Shown here: one piece after another, positions 15,885 to 22,318 of the stretch
How positions within the stretch are numbered: position 1 is the stretch's first letter
Layout: the number at the start of each line of letters is the position of its first letter
DNA from: Candidatus Omnitrophica bacterium UBA5776
GTDB lineage: Bacteria > Omnitrophota > Gorgyraeia > Gygaellales > Profunditerraquicolaceae
DNA length: 23,643 bases
Direction of reading: 5' to 3'
NCBI GenBank assembly: GCA_002418595.1
Contig: DIEK01000001.1
Location: 14,048 to 37,690, forward strand
Notes under the pieces: generated by a model
The model's database searches: none
Told to the model about the DNA's origin: nothing
The model's input: only the letters and a program-made list of their open reading frames with translations
Program-made: the position numbers and the translations under genes

Positions 15885-17114
15885 TTACGCCTTCTCGACC
15901 ACGAGGGCGGAATTTATGCCTCCCCTGCCGCGGGAGATGACAAGGGCCTTATCCACTCTTCTCTCCAGCGCTTTATCCTTTACGTAGTTCAGCCACGCGG
16001 GATCCGGATCGCGTAAATTGAGCGTCGGCGGAATCAGCGAATGCTCCATGGCAAGCAGAGCGATGATCACGTCCAGCGCCCCCGACGCGCCCAGCAGGTT
16101 GCCGAACATCGATTTCGGGCAGCTAACAGGGACGTCCCCGGCCTGTTCGCCGAACACCATTTTTATGGCCTCCGCTTCGCTTTGATCCCAGACGTCGTCG
16201 GCCATACCGTCCAGGCTTATATAATCTATGTCTTCCGGAGCGATGCCCGCCTCATCGAGCGCGTTTTTTATGGCACGTGCCAACTGCCGGCCGGATCTAT
16301 CCGGGTTGATCCTGTCCACCCCGTCGCAACTGGTGCCGTAACCGGTTATTTTTCCCATTAATGCGGCGCCCCTGTCTTTGGCGCGCTCGAGTTCCTCCAT
16401 AACCATAATTGCCGCGCCCTCGCCTACCACGAAACCCGCCCTGCTTTTATCAAAAGGCCGGTATGCGGCGGCTGGATCGGAGTTCTCCGTGCATAACCCT
16501 CCATAAGTATTACAACAGAGCAAGGCGTAAGGCGTCACCGGAGCCTCCATCCCGCCGGCCAGAATCAGGTCAAGCTTTCCTTTCAAGAGGGTCTTCCTGG
16601 CGTATCCCACCGCCATCAGGGAACCGGCCCTGTCCGCCACTACCGTCTTGCTGAACCCCTTTATCCCGTAGTAAATGGAAACCTGCCCCTGCGGGGCGGC
16701 CGGGAACCACGCGGAAGCCATGTAAGGAGAGACCCCTTCTCTCCCTTCTATGTAGAGGTCCCTTAGCTCCGTTTCGGCGTAAAGCCAGCCTCCGATGGCG
16801 TTGCCCAGGAATATCCCCACCCTCTCCGGATCCTCTTTTTTTATGTCTATGCCGGCTTCCTGCAAAGCCAATTCCGACGCCACCAGGGCCATGTGAGAAA
16901 ATGCGTCTATCTTTTTCAACAGGCGCTCCGACACGTGGCTGTATTTGTCCAGGTCGTCTATCTGACCGGCTATACGCGAGGGGTATTTGGAGGCGTCGAA
17001 ACGCGTTATCTCCCTGACAAAAGACCTTCCGGCTTTTATGTTGGCCCAGAACTGCCTTCTTCCTATCCCGGAAGGCGTGACTACCCCTATACCCGTGACT
17101 GCTATGGTTTTCAT
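15885..17114 (-). CDS. KS-beta / chain-length factor (catalytically dead ketosynthase)
   Basis: 409-aa thiolase-fold ketosynthase homologue. The FabF-like frame is complete (TGIGVVTPSGIG start, FDKSRAGFVVGEGAA, SLIPPTLNL, a GRGGINSALV end). All three catalytic residues are gone: the active Cys position falls in VADRAGSLMAVG (D161/R162 instead of Cys), the first His is D302 (SLDGMADD) and the second is N339 (SMFGNLLG), while the Lys K334 is kept. That pattern is what defines a chain-length factor that pairs with a KS-alpha to set polyketide size; actinobacterial ones usually replace Cys by Gln. The gene starts immediately after the KS-alpha stop (0-bp gap), as in classical type II PKS operons. 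Confidence 0.9.
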   Translation of the reverse strand: MKTIAVTGIGVVTPSGIGRRQFWANIKAGRSFVREITRFDASKYPSRIAGQIDDLDKYSHVSERLLKKIDAFSHMALVASELALQEAGIDIKKEDPERVGIFLGNAIGGWLYAETELRDLYIEGREGVSPYMASAWFPAAPQGQVSIYYGIKGFSKTVVADRAGSLMAVGYARKTLLKGKLDLILAGGMEAPVTPYALLCCNTYGGLCTENSDPAAAYRPFDKSRAGFVVGEGAAIMVMEELERAKDRGAALMGKITGYGTSCDGVDRINPDRSGRQLARAIKNALDEAGIAPEDIDYISLDGMADDVWDQSEAEAIKMVFGEQAGDVPVSCPKSMFGNLLGASGALDVIIALLAMEHSLIPPTLNLRDPDPAWLNYVKDKALERRVDKALVISRGRGGINSALVVEKA

Positions 17115-18380
17115 CTATCCTTCGAACCTCCGCAGGACCAGCGACGAATGTATTCCGGAGAAACCGCTGCTGGTCTTAAGTATCACGTCAACCTTTTTCC
17201 GGCGCGCCTGGTTCGGAATATAATCCAGGTCGCAAAGAGGGTCTCTCTCCTCCTGGTTGATCGTGGGAGGCAAAAGATCCTTCTCGAAGATCATGGAACA
17301 GACCGCCAGTTCTATGGCGTTGGCGGCGGCAAGAGGATGTCCGATCATGGATTTAAAAGAGCTCATCGGAAGCTTATAGGCGTAATCGCCGAAGATCATC
17401 TTGTAGGCGCTGGTCTCGAATATATCGTTCATCCTGGTGGAAGAGCCGTGCGCGTTTATATAGCAGACGCCGCGCGGCCCGACCCCGGCGTCCTGCAAAG
17501 CCAGCCGTATGCAATTGGCCATGGCGGCCCCGTCGGCAGGCAGGTCGGTCATATGAAAGGCGTTACAGCTGGTGCCGAAACCGGCGACCTCTGCGTAGAT
17601 ACGCGCGTTCCTTTTCAAGGCGTGCTCCATCTCTTCCAGTATCAGGATACCCGCCCCTTCGGAAAGGACAAATCCGTCGCGTTTGGCGTCGAACGGACGG
17701 CTCGCTTTTTCCGGGACGTCGTTCCTTGCCGAGAGCACGTTCACCACGTCGAAAGAGCCGAAGGTGACCGGAGTTATCGGCGCCTCTGCCGCGCCGGCCA
17801 GCATAACATCATGTTCCCCGTCCTGTATGCTCTCCAGGGCGAACCCCAGAGAATCGGTGCCGGCGGTGCAGCCGGTGGATAATGTATTGCAGACGCCTTT
17901 AAGGCCGTATTTCCATGATAATTCTATCGACGGAGTATTGAACATGGCGGCATCGTAAAGATCCGGCCTGACGAGCAAAGGGTCTATCGGTTTTCTGCCG
18001 TTGTCCGTGACGAGCACGAATTCCTCTTCCATATATTTGGTGCCGCAGATGGCGTTGGCGAGACAGACGCCGCAGCGTTCGGGGTCCTGCGAAGACAATT
18101 CCAGCCCGCTGTCCCTGACCGCCATATCGGCTGCCACCACCGCGAACTGCACGTATCTGTCCATACGCACCGCGTCGCTATGGCTCAGTCCGAGTTTGAA
18201 CGGATCGAAATCCCTAACCTGCGCAGCTATCCTGGTGTTGAAAATAGAGACGTCGAATTCGTCCACCAGCCTGACCGCAGACTTGCCGCCGGACATCGCC
18301 TTCCAGACCGCCTCCTTGCCTATGCCGTTCGGCGAGATCACGCCGATCCCGGTTATAACCACCCTGCGCCTATTCTTCAT
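17115..18380 (-). CDS. KS-alpha, type II polyketide beta-ketoacyl-ACP synthase
   Basis: 421-aa condensing enzyme for decarboxylative Claisen elongation of an ACP-bound chain. The catalytic residues are C171 (LSTGCTAGTDSLG), H311 (NAHGSSTRMND) and H348 (KSMIGHPLAA), with K343. Other family marks are GIGVISPNGIG, FDAKRDGFVLSEGAG and LLPPTINQEERDP. A FabF identity is conceivable from one gene, but the adjacent dead partner, private ACP and cyclases make it a polyketide KS-alpha. Its ATG overlaps the TIGR04076 stop (ATGA), and it abuts the KS-beta gene, giving equimolar partners. No acyltransferase or phosphopantetheinyl transferase is in the window; both would have to come from elsewhere in the genome. 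Confidence 0.93.
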   Translation of the reverse strand: MKNRRRVVITGIGVISPNGIGKEAVWKAMSGGKSAVRLVDEFDVSIFNTRIAAQVRDFDPFKLGLSHSDAVRMDRYVQFAVVAADMAVRDSGLELSSQDPERCGVCLANAICGTKYMEEEFVLVTDNGRKPIDPLLVRPDLYDAAMFNTPSIELSWKYGLKGVCNTLSTGCTAGTDSLGFALESIQDGEHDVMLAGAAEAPITPVTFGSFDVVNVLSARNDVPEKASRPFDAKRDGFVLSEGAGILILEEMEHALKRNARIYAEVAGFGTSCNAFHMTDLPADGAAMANCIRLALQDAGVGPRGVCYINAHGSSTRMNDIFETSAYKMIFGDYAYKLPMSSFKSMIGHPLAAANAIELAVCSMIFEKDLLPPTINQEERDPLCDLDYIPNQARRKKVDVILKTSSGFSGIHSSLVLRRFEG

Positions 18381-18982
18381 TCCGAATAGTTCTCTTTCTT
18401 TTCCCGCGAACGGGAGACTTTAAAGACGATATTGCCTCCGTCCGGGCAAGTGACCGTGTCTATTCCGTCGGGATCGTCCATAAAAAAGAATTTAGCGCCG
18501 AAATTGAGCGCGAAGAGCGCCGGGAAAGCGGTGTGAAAAGCGGCTCCGCAGAAACCCGGGATGCATTTTAGGCCGGTGGTCTCGAATTTATCCCCCACTT
18601 TGTACCCGTAGGCGCATTTGCCCTTGGCCTTGACCACCTCTATGGCCATTTTCTTGGGCGCGGGGCCGGAATAAGCCGGATCTTTGGGAACGTTCTCTAC
18701 CGCTCCGGTCTTATCCATTATCTCGACCTTGAATTCAAGTTTGCCTCCGTCCGGGCAGGTTACCTGAAGGGAACGCTGATTGTCCCTGAAAGGGAACTTC
18801 GCCCCGAAGCTCAAAGAGTATATTATCGGGAACAGCACGTGCGCCAGCCCCAGACAAAAATGCTCCGGAGGATGCGTAAAATCCTCAAGAATTATCTCGT
18901 CGCCCGGTTTATAACCGTGATAACACTCTCCGTGGACGTTGATAACGGTAAGTTTCAATTTTGGGAAAGGGGTCTTTACCAT
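18377..18982 (-). CDS. Duplicated TIGR04076-family protein
   Basis: 201-aa protein made of two similar units (about residues 10-88 and 112-190), each with a strand, a Cys-x2-GYKxGD segment (C20 / C123), a short Cys-bearing helix (C43 / C140, C145), a FxxLxFGAKF hydrophobic stretch and a VTCPDGG motif (C76 / C179). This is the TIGR04076 pattern; single-domain members are about 85-100 aa, so this is an internal fusion. Function is unknown in the family; the paired Cys suggest metal or cluster binding. No signal peptide. GGAG precedes ATG 18982. Its stop overlaps KS-alpha start, so it is co-translated with the ketosynthases, suggesting an accessory or redox role in the pathway. Confidence 0.75.
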   Translation of the reverse strand: MVKTPFPKLKLTVINVHGECYHGYKPGDEIILEDFTHPPEHFCLGLAHVLFPIIYSLSFGAKFPFRDNQRSLQVTCPDGGKLEFKVEIMDKTGAVENVPKDPAYSGPAPKKMAIEVVKAKGKCAYGYKVGDKFETTGLKCIPGFCGAAFHTAFPALFALNFGAKFFFMDDPDGIDTVTCPDGGNIVFKVSRSREKKENYSE

Positions 18983-18990
18983 AATTCTCC

Positions 18991-19995
18991 TTAATCCAGG
19001 AAACGGGCCGTTTCGCGCAGAAGTTCCTCTTTCCGGAAAAACCTGCCTCCGCGTTCTACGTCGTGCACCATCCGCACCAACAGTTCGTTCAACCCGGCCT
19101 TTTCTCCAGCAGCGGCGGCGATACGCACGAATTCCCCGTTAAAATAATCGATCTCGGAAGGCCTGCCTTTTTTGATGCTCTGCAATATCGAGCCGTAAAG
19201 CGGCTCGCCGCTCAATCCGGACATTATTCCGTGAAAAACTCCTGCGGCCTGCTCTAAAGGCATAGCCACCAGGCCGAAGACGCGTTCCGCCGGAAAACCC
19301 GGCAAGGATTCCGGCCTGAGCCCCGCTTTCAAAACCGCCCGCAAGCCCTCTTTCCAGACGGCGGCGCTTATCCCGCAGACACGCAGGTCGCTGAAAGCCT
19401 CCTGCATAGTCGTCCCCAGTATGGCGGGGATGCAGTTGCCGGCATTGATGAAAACCTTGAGCAGTTTCATACCCTTTATATTGCCGGCGGACTGAACGGG
19501 GAATACGGCGGAGAACAGCTCTTCCGCCTCGGTAACGCCGCTGCCCGAGCATCCATCATACCCGCCGAGGACCAGGCTTCCTTCGAAATTGTGCACGATC
19601 CTGCCGGGCTGTAAAGAAGTCGCCCCGAACATAACTATACCCGAAACTATGCTCTCCGGCCGGCAATACTCCAGAAGCAATTCCTCGGCGCGCAGTCCGT
19701 TCTGCGTGGTAACTACCGTTTTCGCCAGCAAGGCCCTGGGATTTGCCGACGCCGCTTCTTGTATATCCTGGGTTTTTACGGCGACCAGACAGAGATCGGG
19801 AATGAAATCTATTTTCTCCGTGACCGGGACTTTGACTGTCTTTTCCCCGCGCACTCCGGAAACGGATAATCCATGTTTTCCCAGGATATCCAGAACAGAA
19901 GCCTTAACGGCAACCGTAACGTCCCTGCCGGCGAGTTTAAGGTAAGCGGCGCACAGCCCGCCGATCGCCCCCGCGCCGATCACCGCTATCTTCAT
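18991..19995 (-). CDS. Ketopantoate reductase-like NADPH oxidoreductase (PanE/ApbA family)
   Basis: 334-aa enzyme with an N-terminal NADPH Rossmann fold (AVIGAGAIGG, residues 4-13; a K74 region VAVKTQD) and the C-terminal helical domain of 2-dehydropantoate 2-reductase. The family's catalytic Lys and Asn match K180 and N184 in LLKVFINAGN, and the conserved EIDYFNGEFV glutamate segment is present. A housekeeping pantothenate role is possible, but its ATGA overlap with the PCP_red gene and its place directly ahead of the ketosynthases suggest it supplies the missing ketoreductase activity or another 2-oxo reduction in the polyketide pathway. This assignment rests on context only. Confidence 0.83.
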   Translation of the reverse strand: MKIAVIGAGAIGGLCAAYLKLAGRDVTVAVKASVLDILGKHGLSVSGVRGEKTVKVPVTEKIDFIPDLCLVAVKTQDIQEAASANPRALLAKTVVTTQNGLRAEELLLEYCRPESIVSGIVMFGATSLQPGRIVHNFEGSLVLGGYDGCSGSGVTEAEELFSAVFPVQSAGNIKGMKLLKVFINAGNCIPAILGTTMQEAFSDLRVCGISAAVWKEGLRAVLKAGLRPESLPGFPAERVFGLVAMPLEQAAGVFHGIMSGLSGEPLYGSILQSIKKGRPSEIDYFNGEFVRIAAAAGEKAGLNELLVRMVHDVERGGRFFRKEELLRETARFLD

Positions 19996-20279
19996 TTACC
20001 GGCCTGCCGCGCGGCGTTGTCCGAAAGAGGCAGTCCGTGTTTACGGTAGTCGAATCCGCTCTGCTCCAGGACCCGGATCATCATACTATAGAACGCCAGA
20101 GGGACCTCGCTGAAGAAAGCGCTCACCACGTCCGCCTCCTCAACCCGGGCGGCATTACGCCGCGCGGCGTTAGCTTCGGCCTTCCTGACCACCGCCTCTT
20201 CGGCTATCCTCCTGTGAAAAACCGGCAGTTTGGCGATGACGGACTTGAATCGTGTCTCCGTGGATATATCCCAACGCAT
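19992..20279 (-). CDS. PCP_red-domain small protein
   Basis: 95-aa protein resembling the PCP_red domain found at the C-terminus of the light-independent protochlorophyllide reductase B subunit and as stand-alone proteins in many non-phototrophs. It opens MRWDISTETRFKSVIAKLPVF, then a helix HRRIAEEAVVRKAEA and a second helical part VEEADVVSAFFSEVP. The start is set at ATG 20279, where domain similarity begins, but no good Shine-Dalgarno precedes it; a GTG eight codons upstream or an ATG 33 codons upstream are formal alternatives that read through a GC-rich hairpin region. First gene of the PKS operon, overlapping panE-like by ATGA. Role in the pathway unknown. Confidence 0.68.
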   Translation of the reverse strand: MRWDISTETRFKSVIAKLPVFHRRIAEEAVVRKAEANAARRNAARVEEADVVSAFFSEVPLAFYSMMIRVLEQSGFDYRKHGLPLSDNAARQAGK

Positions 20280-20284
20280 AGGCT

Positions 20285-20395
20285 TATAAAAGAAAAACCT
20301 CACCCGAAAAACGGCACCTCCCGGACTTCGGCCCGGGGCCCCTGCTTTTTTCCGGCGGGGCTTTGCCTCCGCCGGCACAGAACATATATTCGGCT
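20285..20395 (-). promoter_or_regulatory. GC-rich structured leader before the PKS operon
   Basis: On the minus strand a CCGGCGG...CCGCCGG hairpin with an inner GGC-AAA-GCC helix (about 20352-20380) is followed by a run of A, a CCCGG...CCGGG hairpin (about 20318-20335) and a CCG/CGG stem. The T-tract is on the wrong side for a terminator on either strand. A segment near 20310-20330 loosely resembles a cobalamin B12-box, but I cannot place the other conserved parts of that riboswitch. Confidence 0.35.
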
Positions 20396-20428
20396 GTATG
20401 CTTGCTCAGGCGATATCCCCGGAGCTTC

Positions 20429-20612
20429 GCACGAGCGAACACTTAGCTTTCCAATAAGCTAAGGTGTACCGCACGAGCGAACACTTTCACACTGGTGAAC
20501 ACCTGCCTCTCAATTAAGGCAGGGTGTTATTCCAATAAGCTAAGGTGTACCGCACGAGCTAACACTTTCACACAAGTGAACACCTGCCTCTCAATTAAGG
20601 CAGGGTGTTATT
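20429..20612. repeat. 81-bp palindrome-rich tandem repeats (2 copies plus a partial)
   Basis: Copies at 20451-20531 and 20532-20612 differ at 3 of 81 positions. Each contains AACACCTGCCT/AGGCAGGGTGTT (8-nt loop) and TTCAC/GTGAA hairpins. The two differences in the latter hairpin fall in its loop. A partial copy sharing CGCACGAGCGAACACTT lies at 20429-20445. Spacing and unit form exclude CRISPR. Confidence 0.88.
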
Positions 20613-20696
20613 CCAATTGGCCAAGGTGTAACACACAGGTGTATACTTGGCCATCCAATTAGCCAAGGTGTAACACACAGGTGTATACTTGGCCAT
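20613..20696. repeat. 42-bp palindromic tandem repeats (2 copies)
   Basis: Copies at 20613-20654 and 20655-20696 differ at one base. Each is nearly one hairpin, GGCCAAGGTGTA pairing TATACTTGGCC around an ACACACAGGTG loop. The start CCAATTGGCCAAGGTGTA is homologous to the start of the 81-bp unit (CCAATAAGCTAAGGTGTA), and a further degenerate start occurs at 20697, so the two unit types share a module. Confidence 0.88.
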
Positions 20697-20712
20697 CCGA
20701 TAGGCTAAGGTA

Positions 20713-20745
20713 CACCCCGGGTTGAAACCCGGGAATTTCAGGGTG
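20713..20745. repeat. CCCGGGT-TGAA-ACCCGGG hairpin ending the repeat field
   Basis: A perfect 7-bp stem (20716-20722 with 20727-20733) with TGAA loop lies within CACCC/GGGTG arms. A similar hairpin occurs at 21939-21964, beyond two genes. Confidence 0.8.
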
Positions 20746-20908
20746 AAGGGGCGTAATTGAAATGTATCACACTGCTGTTAAGGGGGATACGCCCCGCAAT
20801 AAAAACAACCGGCCGCGGACACAAGGTGGCAACGGCCTTATCTTGCCGATACTGTTTTGTTATTTTATAAAAACATTTTCACGGTGTCAAGGAGAATACC
20901 TTTTGTTT
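20746..20908 (-). promoter_or_regulatory. Promoter and structured leader upstream of the PKS repeat field
   Basis: On the minus strand TTGACA (20885-20890), 17 bp, TAAAAT (20862-20867) is a strong promoter, starting RNA near 20855 towards the PKS operon. Directly after it GGCAA (20843-20847) can pair with TTGCC (20828-20832), and GGCCG between them (20833-20837) can pair with CGGCC (20811-20815), followed by TTGTTTTTATT. The second stem plus U-tract looks like a terminator, and both stems together would form an H-type pseudoknot. No protein gene seen here. Confidence 0.5.
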
Positions 20909-21163
20909 TCAGGCGGTAATGCTCACCAGCCTGGTTTTTACGCCCGGTAAGGCATCCAGCTCTTTCTTAAAACTCTTTATACGCGCCTCCTGCGGCAGCA
21001 GCTCCAATATGATAAGCCCGGCATCGGAACAGACGTTCTTACCCGAGTCATGGAGACCCAGCCTGGTTTTAACCAGACAACCGTACCTGGTCAAAACCTC
21101 CTGGACGGACAAAGCCTTCTTCAATCTGCTGCCTACCATCACTATAAGCAGAACCTTGCGCAT
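20909..21163 (-). CDS. TM1266-like iron-only hydrogenase system regulator (ACT-like fold)
   Basis: 84-aa small protein of the ferredoxin/ACT-like fold resembling the putative regulators linked to [FeFe]-hydrogenase gene sets (TM1266 type). It shows the beta strand RKVLLIVMVG, the helix before EVLTRYGCLVKTRLGL, a central DAGLIILELL strand and a closing helix-strand KSFKKELDALPGVKTRLVSI. ATG 21163 is preceded by AGGAGGG at 5 bp; an in-frame TTG lies just upstream. It starts 19 bp after the end of the HEPN-like gene, in the same direction. No hydrogenase gene is in the window. Other ACT-fold metal or nickel sensors are alternatives. Confidence 0.7.
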   Translation of the reverse strand: MRKVLLIVMVGSRLKKALSVQEVLTRYGCLVKTRLGLHDSGKNVCSDAGLIILELLPQEARIKSFKKELDALPGVKTRLVSITA

Positions 21164-21182
21164 CAATCCCTCCTTCCGGAGA

Positions 21183-21878
21183 TCATTCCGGAACGCTCAC
21201 CCCGTATTCCAGCTTGAATTTTTCGATAAAGTTTTTCTTGGGCAGGAATTCTTCTTCTTTGAGCCTGCGTATATAATCGGCGAATATCCTTTTTAAAAGC
21301 CGCAGAAATTCCACGGGGTTGACGTTTATCTCTTGTTGCCCGTCTCCCCATTTGACTATTTTTACCGCTTCTCCGGGATAACGCGTGCTTATGCGGCCGT
21401 ATTCGAGTATGCCGGCCGAATGCACCACCCCGCAGCGGAAACAGTGGTAAAAACCGTCCGCCACGTCCTTAATGGTCTCTTTCAGCCATTTCTTGCGCCT
21501 TTTGTTGAAATAACAACTGGTTATCGGAGGGTCTATATCGTAATTGTATTCTCCCAGGTATTCCCGGAAGAATTTCTTGAAAACGGATTCCCCGGAAACC
21601 GGGACCGCGTAGGCATACTGGCTCATAAGATCCAGGATGGTACTGCAGAGTATGACGACGGCAAAATTGTAGTCGGCTATCTTATGCTGTATCTCCTCCG
21701 CCACGTTGAAATACCATCTGTTGATCCTGTCCTCGAATATCTCCACTATTTCCTGATAAGAACGGGACCCCAGGTCGGAGTTCAACACGCCGGGGGCGAA
21801 CGGTTTGCCGGGATCCCCCCCGCGTTTCAAAGCGCAGACTTCATAAAGAGAGAGTATCTTTTCGGATTTCTTGGACAT
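21183..21878 (-). CDS. Unrecognised protein with HEPN-like Rx4H motif
   Basis: 231-aa soluble, mostly helical, charged protein that I do not recognise. The segment at about residues 140-160 (DVADGFYHCFRCGVVHSAGI) has R148-x4-H153 after a helix, the arrangement seen in HEPN-domain proteins, where it forms the RNase site. The central part (about 60-118) has long amphipathic helices, and the C-terminus (NVNPVEFLRLLKRIFADYIRRLKEEE) is another strongly basic helix. No signal peptide. It has no MNT nucleotidyltransferase partner next to it; the downstream neighbour is the hydrogenase-regulator-like gene. HEPN membership is an inference from one motif. Confidence 0.5.
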   Translation of the reverse strand: MSKKSEKILSLYEVCALKRGGDPGKPFAPGVLNSDLGSRSYQEIVEIFEDRINRWYFNVAEEIQHKIADYNFAVVILCSTILDLMSQYAYAVPVSGESVFKKFFREYLGEYNYDIDPPITSCYFNKRRKKWLKETIKDVADGFYHCFRCGVVHSAGILEYGRISTRYPGEAVKIVKWGDGQQEINVNPVEFLRLLKRIFADYIRRLKEEEFLPKKNFIEKFKLEYGVSVPE

Positions 21879-21911
21879 GCTTTATGGCAACCTTCCCCGT
21901 GATGAGAGTCT

Positions 21912-21986
21912 ATAAGAATAGAGCGGTTTGAATAAGGTAAATCCGGCTTTCAAGCCCGGGATTTCTGGACGAGAGGATTAAACCGC
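21912..21986 (-). terminator. Probable terminator of the PII-like/RND transcript
   Basis: On the minus strand GCGGTTT (21980-21986, overlapping the PII-like stop codon) pairs with AAACCGC (21923-21929), enclosing an AAATCC/GGATTT hairpin (21939-21964). It is followed by the T-rich TCTATTCTTAT. The long outer arm makes it an imperfect terminator. Confidence 0.45.
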
Positions 21987-22274
21987 TTTCTCCAGCGGCA
22001 TTATGAATATCTTCACGCCTTCATGCCGTATCTTTTCACGTAAAGCCCCGATGCCGGACGCAAGGTTTTCCGCCTGTTCCTGCGAACAGGCAACGTAAAG
22101 CAGATTGTTCTGCCCGGGCCAGACGTCTGTCCCCAGGTGAGCGCCGGAACCGGCGCCTTTGCCGTGCACCCCGGCGATCTTGGTATAATTGGAAACTCCG
22201 CATTTCGCCATCACTTCCATAACCTCTTCTTCCACCGCTTCGTTATAAACCAGCATCGCCATTTTCATGCCCAT
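21978..22274 (-). CDS. PII-like small regulatory protein beside an RND pump
   Basis: 98-aa ferredoxin-fold protein of the PII/CutA-like superfamily: strand MKMAMLVYNEAVEEEVMEVM, a CGVSNYTKIAGVHGKG loop, GAHLGTDVWPGQNNLLYVA, and a C-terminal HEGVKIFIMPLE strand. The VHGKGAGSG segment resembles the T-loop region; the tyrosine at residue 30 (NYTK) is conserved in such proteins from memory. It probably forms a trimer sensing a nucleotide or metal. The RND pump gene lies 44 bp upstream in the same direction, the usual neighbourhood of this small family, so a regulatory role for the pump is inferred. The start ATG 22274 has AAGGA nearby; a second ATG at 22268 is possible. Confidence 0.72.
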   Translation of the reverse strand: MGMKMAMLVYNEAVEEEVMEVMAKCGVSNYTKIAGVHGKGAGSGAHLGTDVWPGQNNLLYVACSQEQAENLASGIGALREKIRHEGVKIFIMPLEKAV

Positions 22275-22318
22275 TACCGTCCTTTTGTATTATATCCTAA
22301 CCGTTCTTGTCCGCATAA

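Noticed and set aside
11271..20279. Reading the cluster as a ladderane/fatty-acid type locus
   Set aside because: Radical SAM, ACP and KS genes fit, but the dead KS-beta abutting KS-alpha and the SRPBCC/cyclase pair favour an aromatic type II PKS. Not fully excluded without phylogeny.
19992..20378. Longer PCP_red start 33 codons upstream
   Set aside because: The added residues are low-complexity translation of the GC-rich hairpin region, and domain similarity begins at MRWD.
20352..20380. Terminator at the CCGGCGG hairpin
   Set aside because: The A/T run lies on the wrong side of the stem for both strands.
20429..20696. A CRISPR-like array
   Set aside because: Units of 81 and 42 bp without unique spacers, internal palindromes and no cas genes.
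20762..20950. Small + strand open frame of 62 codons
   Set aside because: No ribosome site, no recognisable protein, and it covers the promoter and leader on the other strand and the end of the regulator gene.
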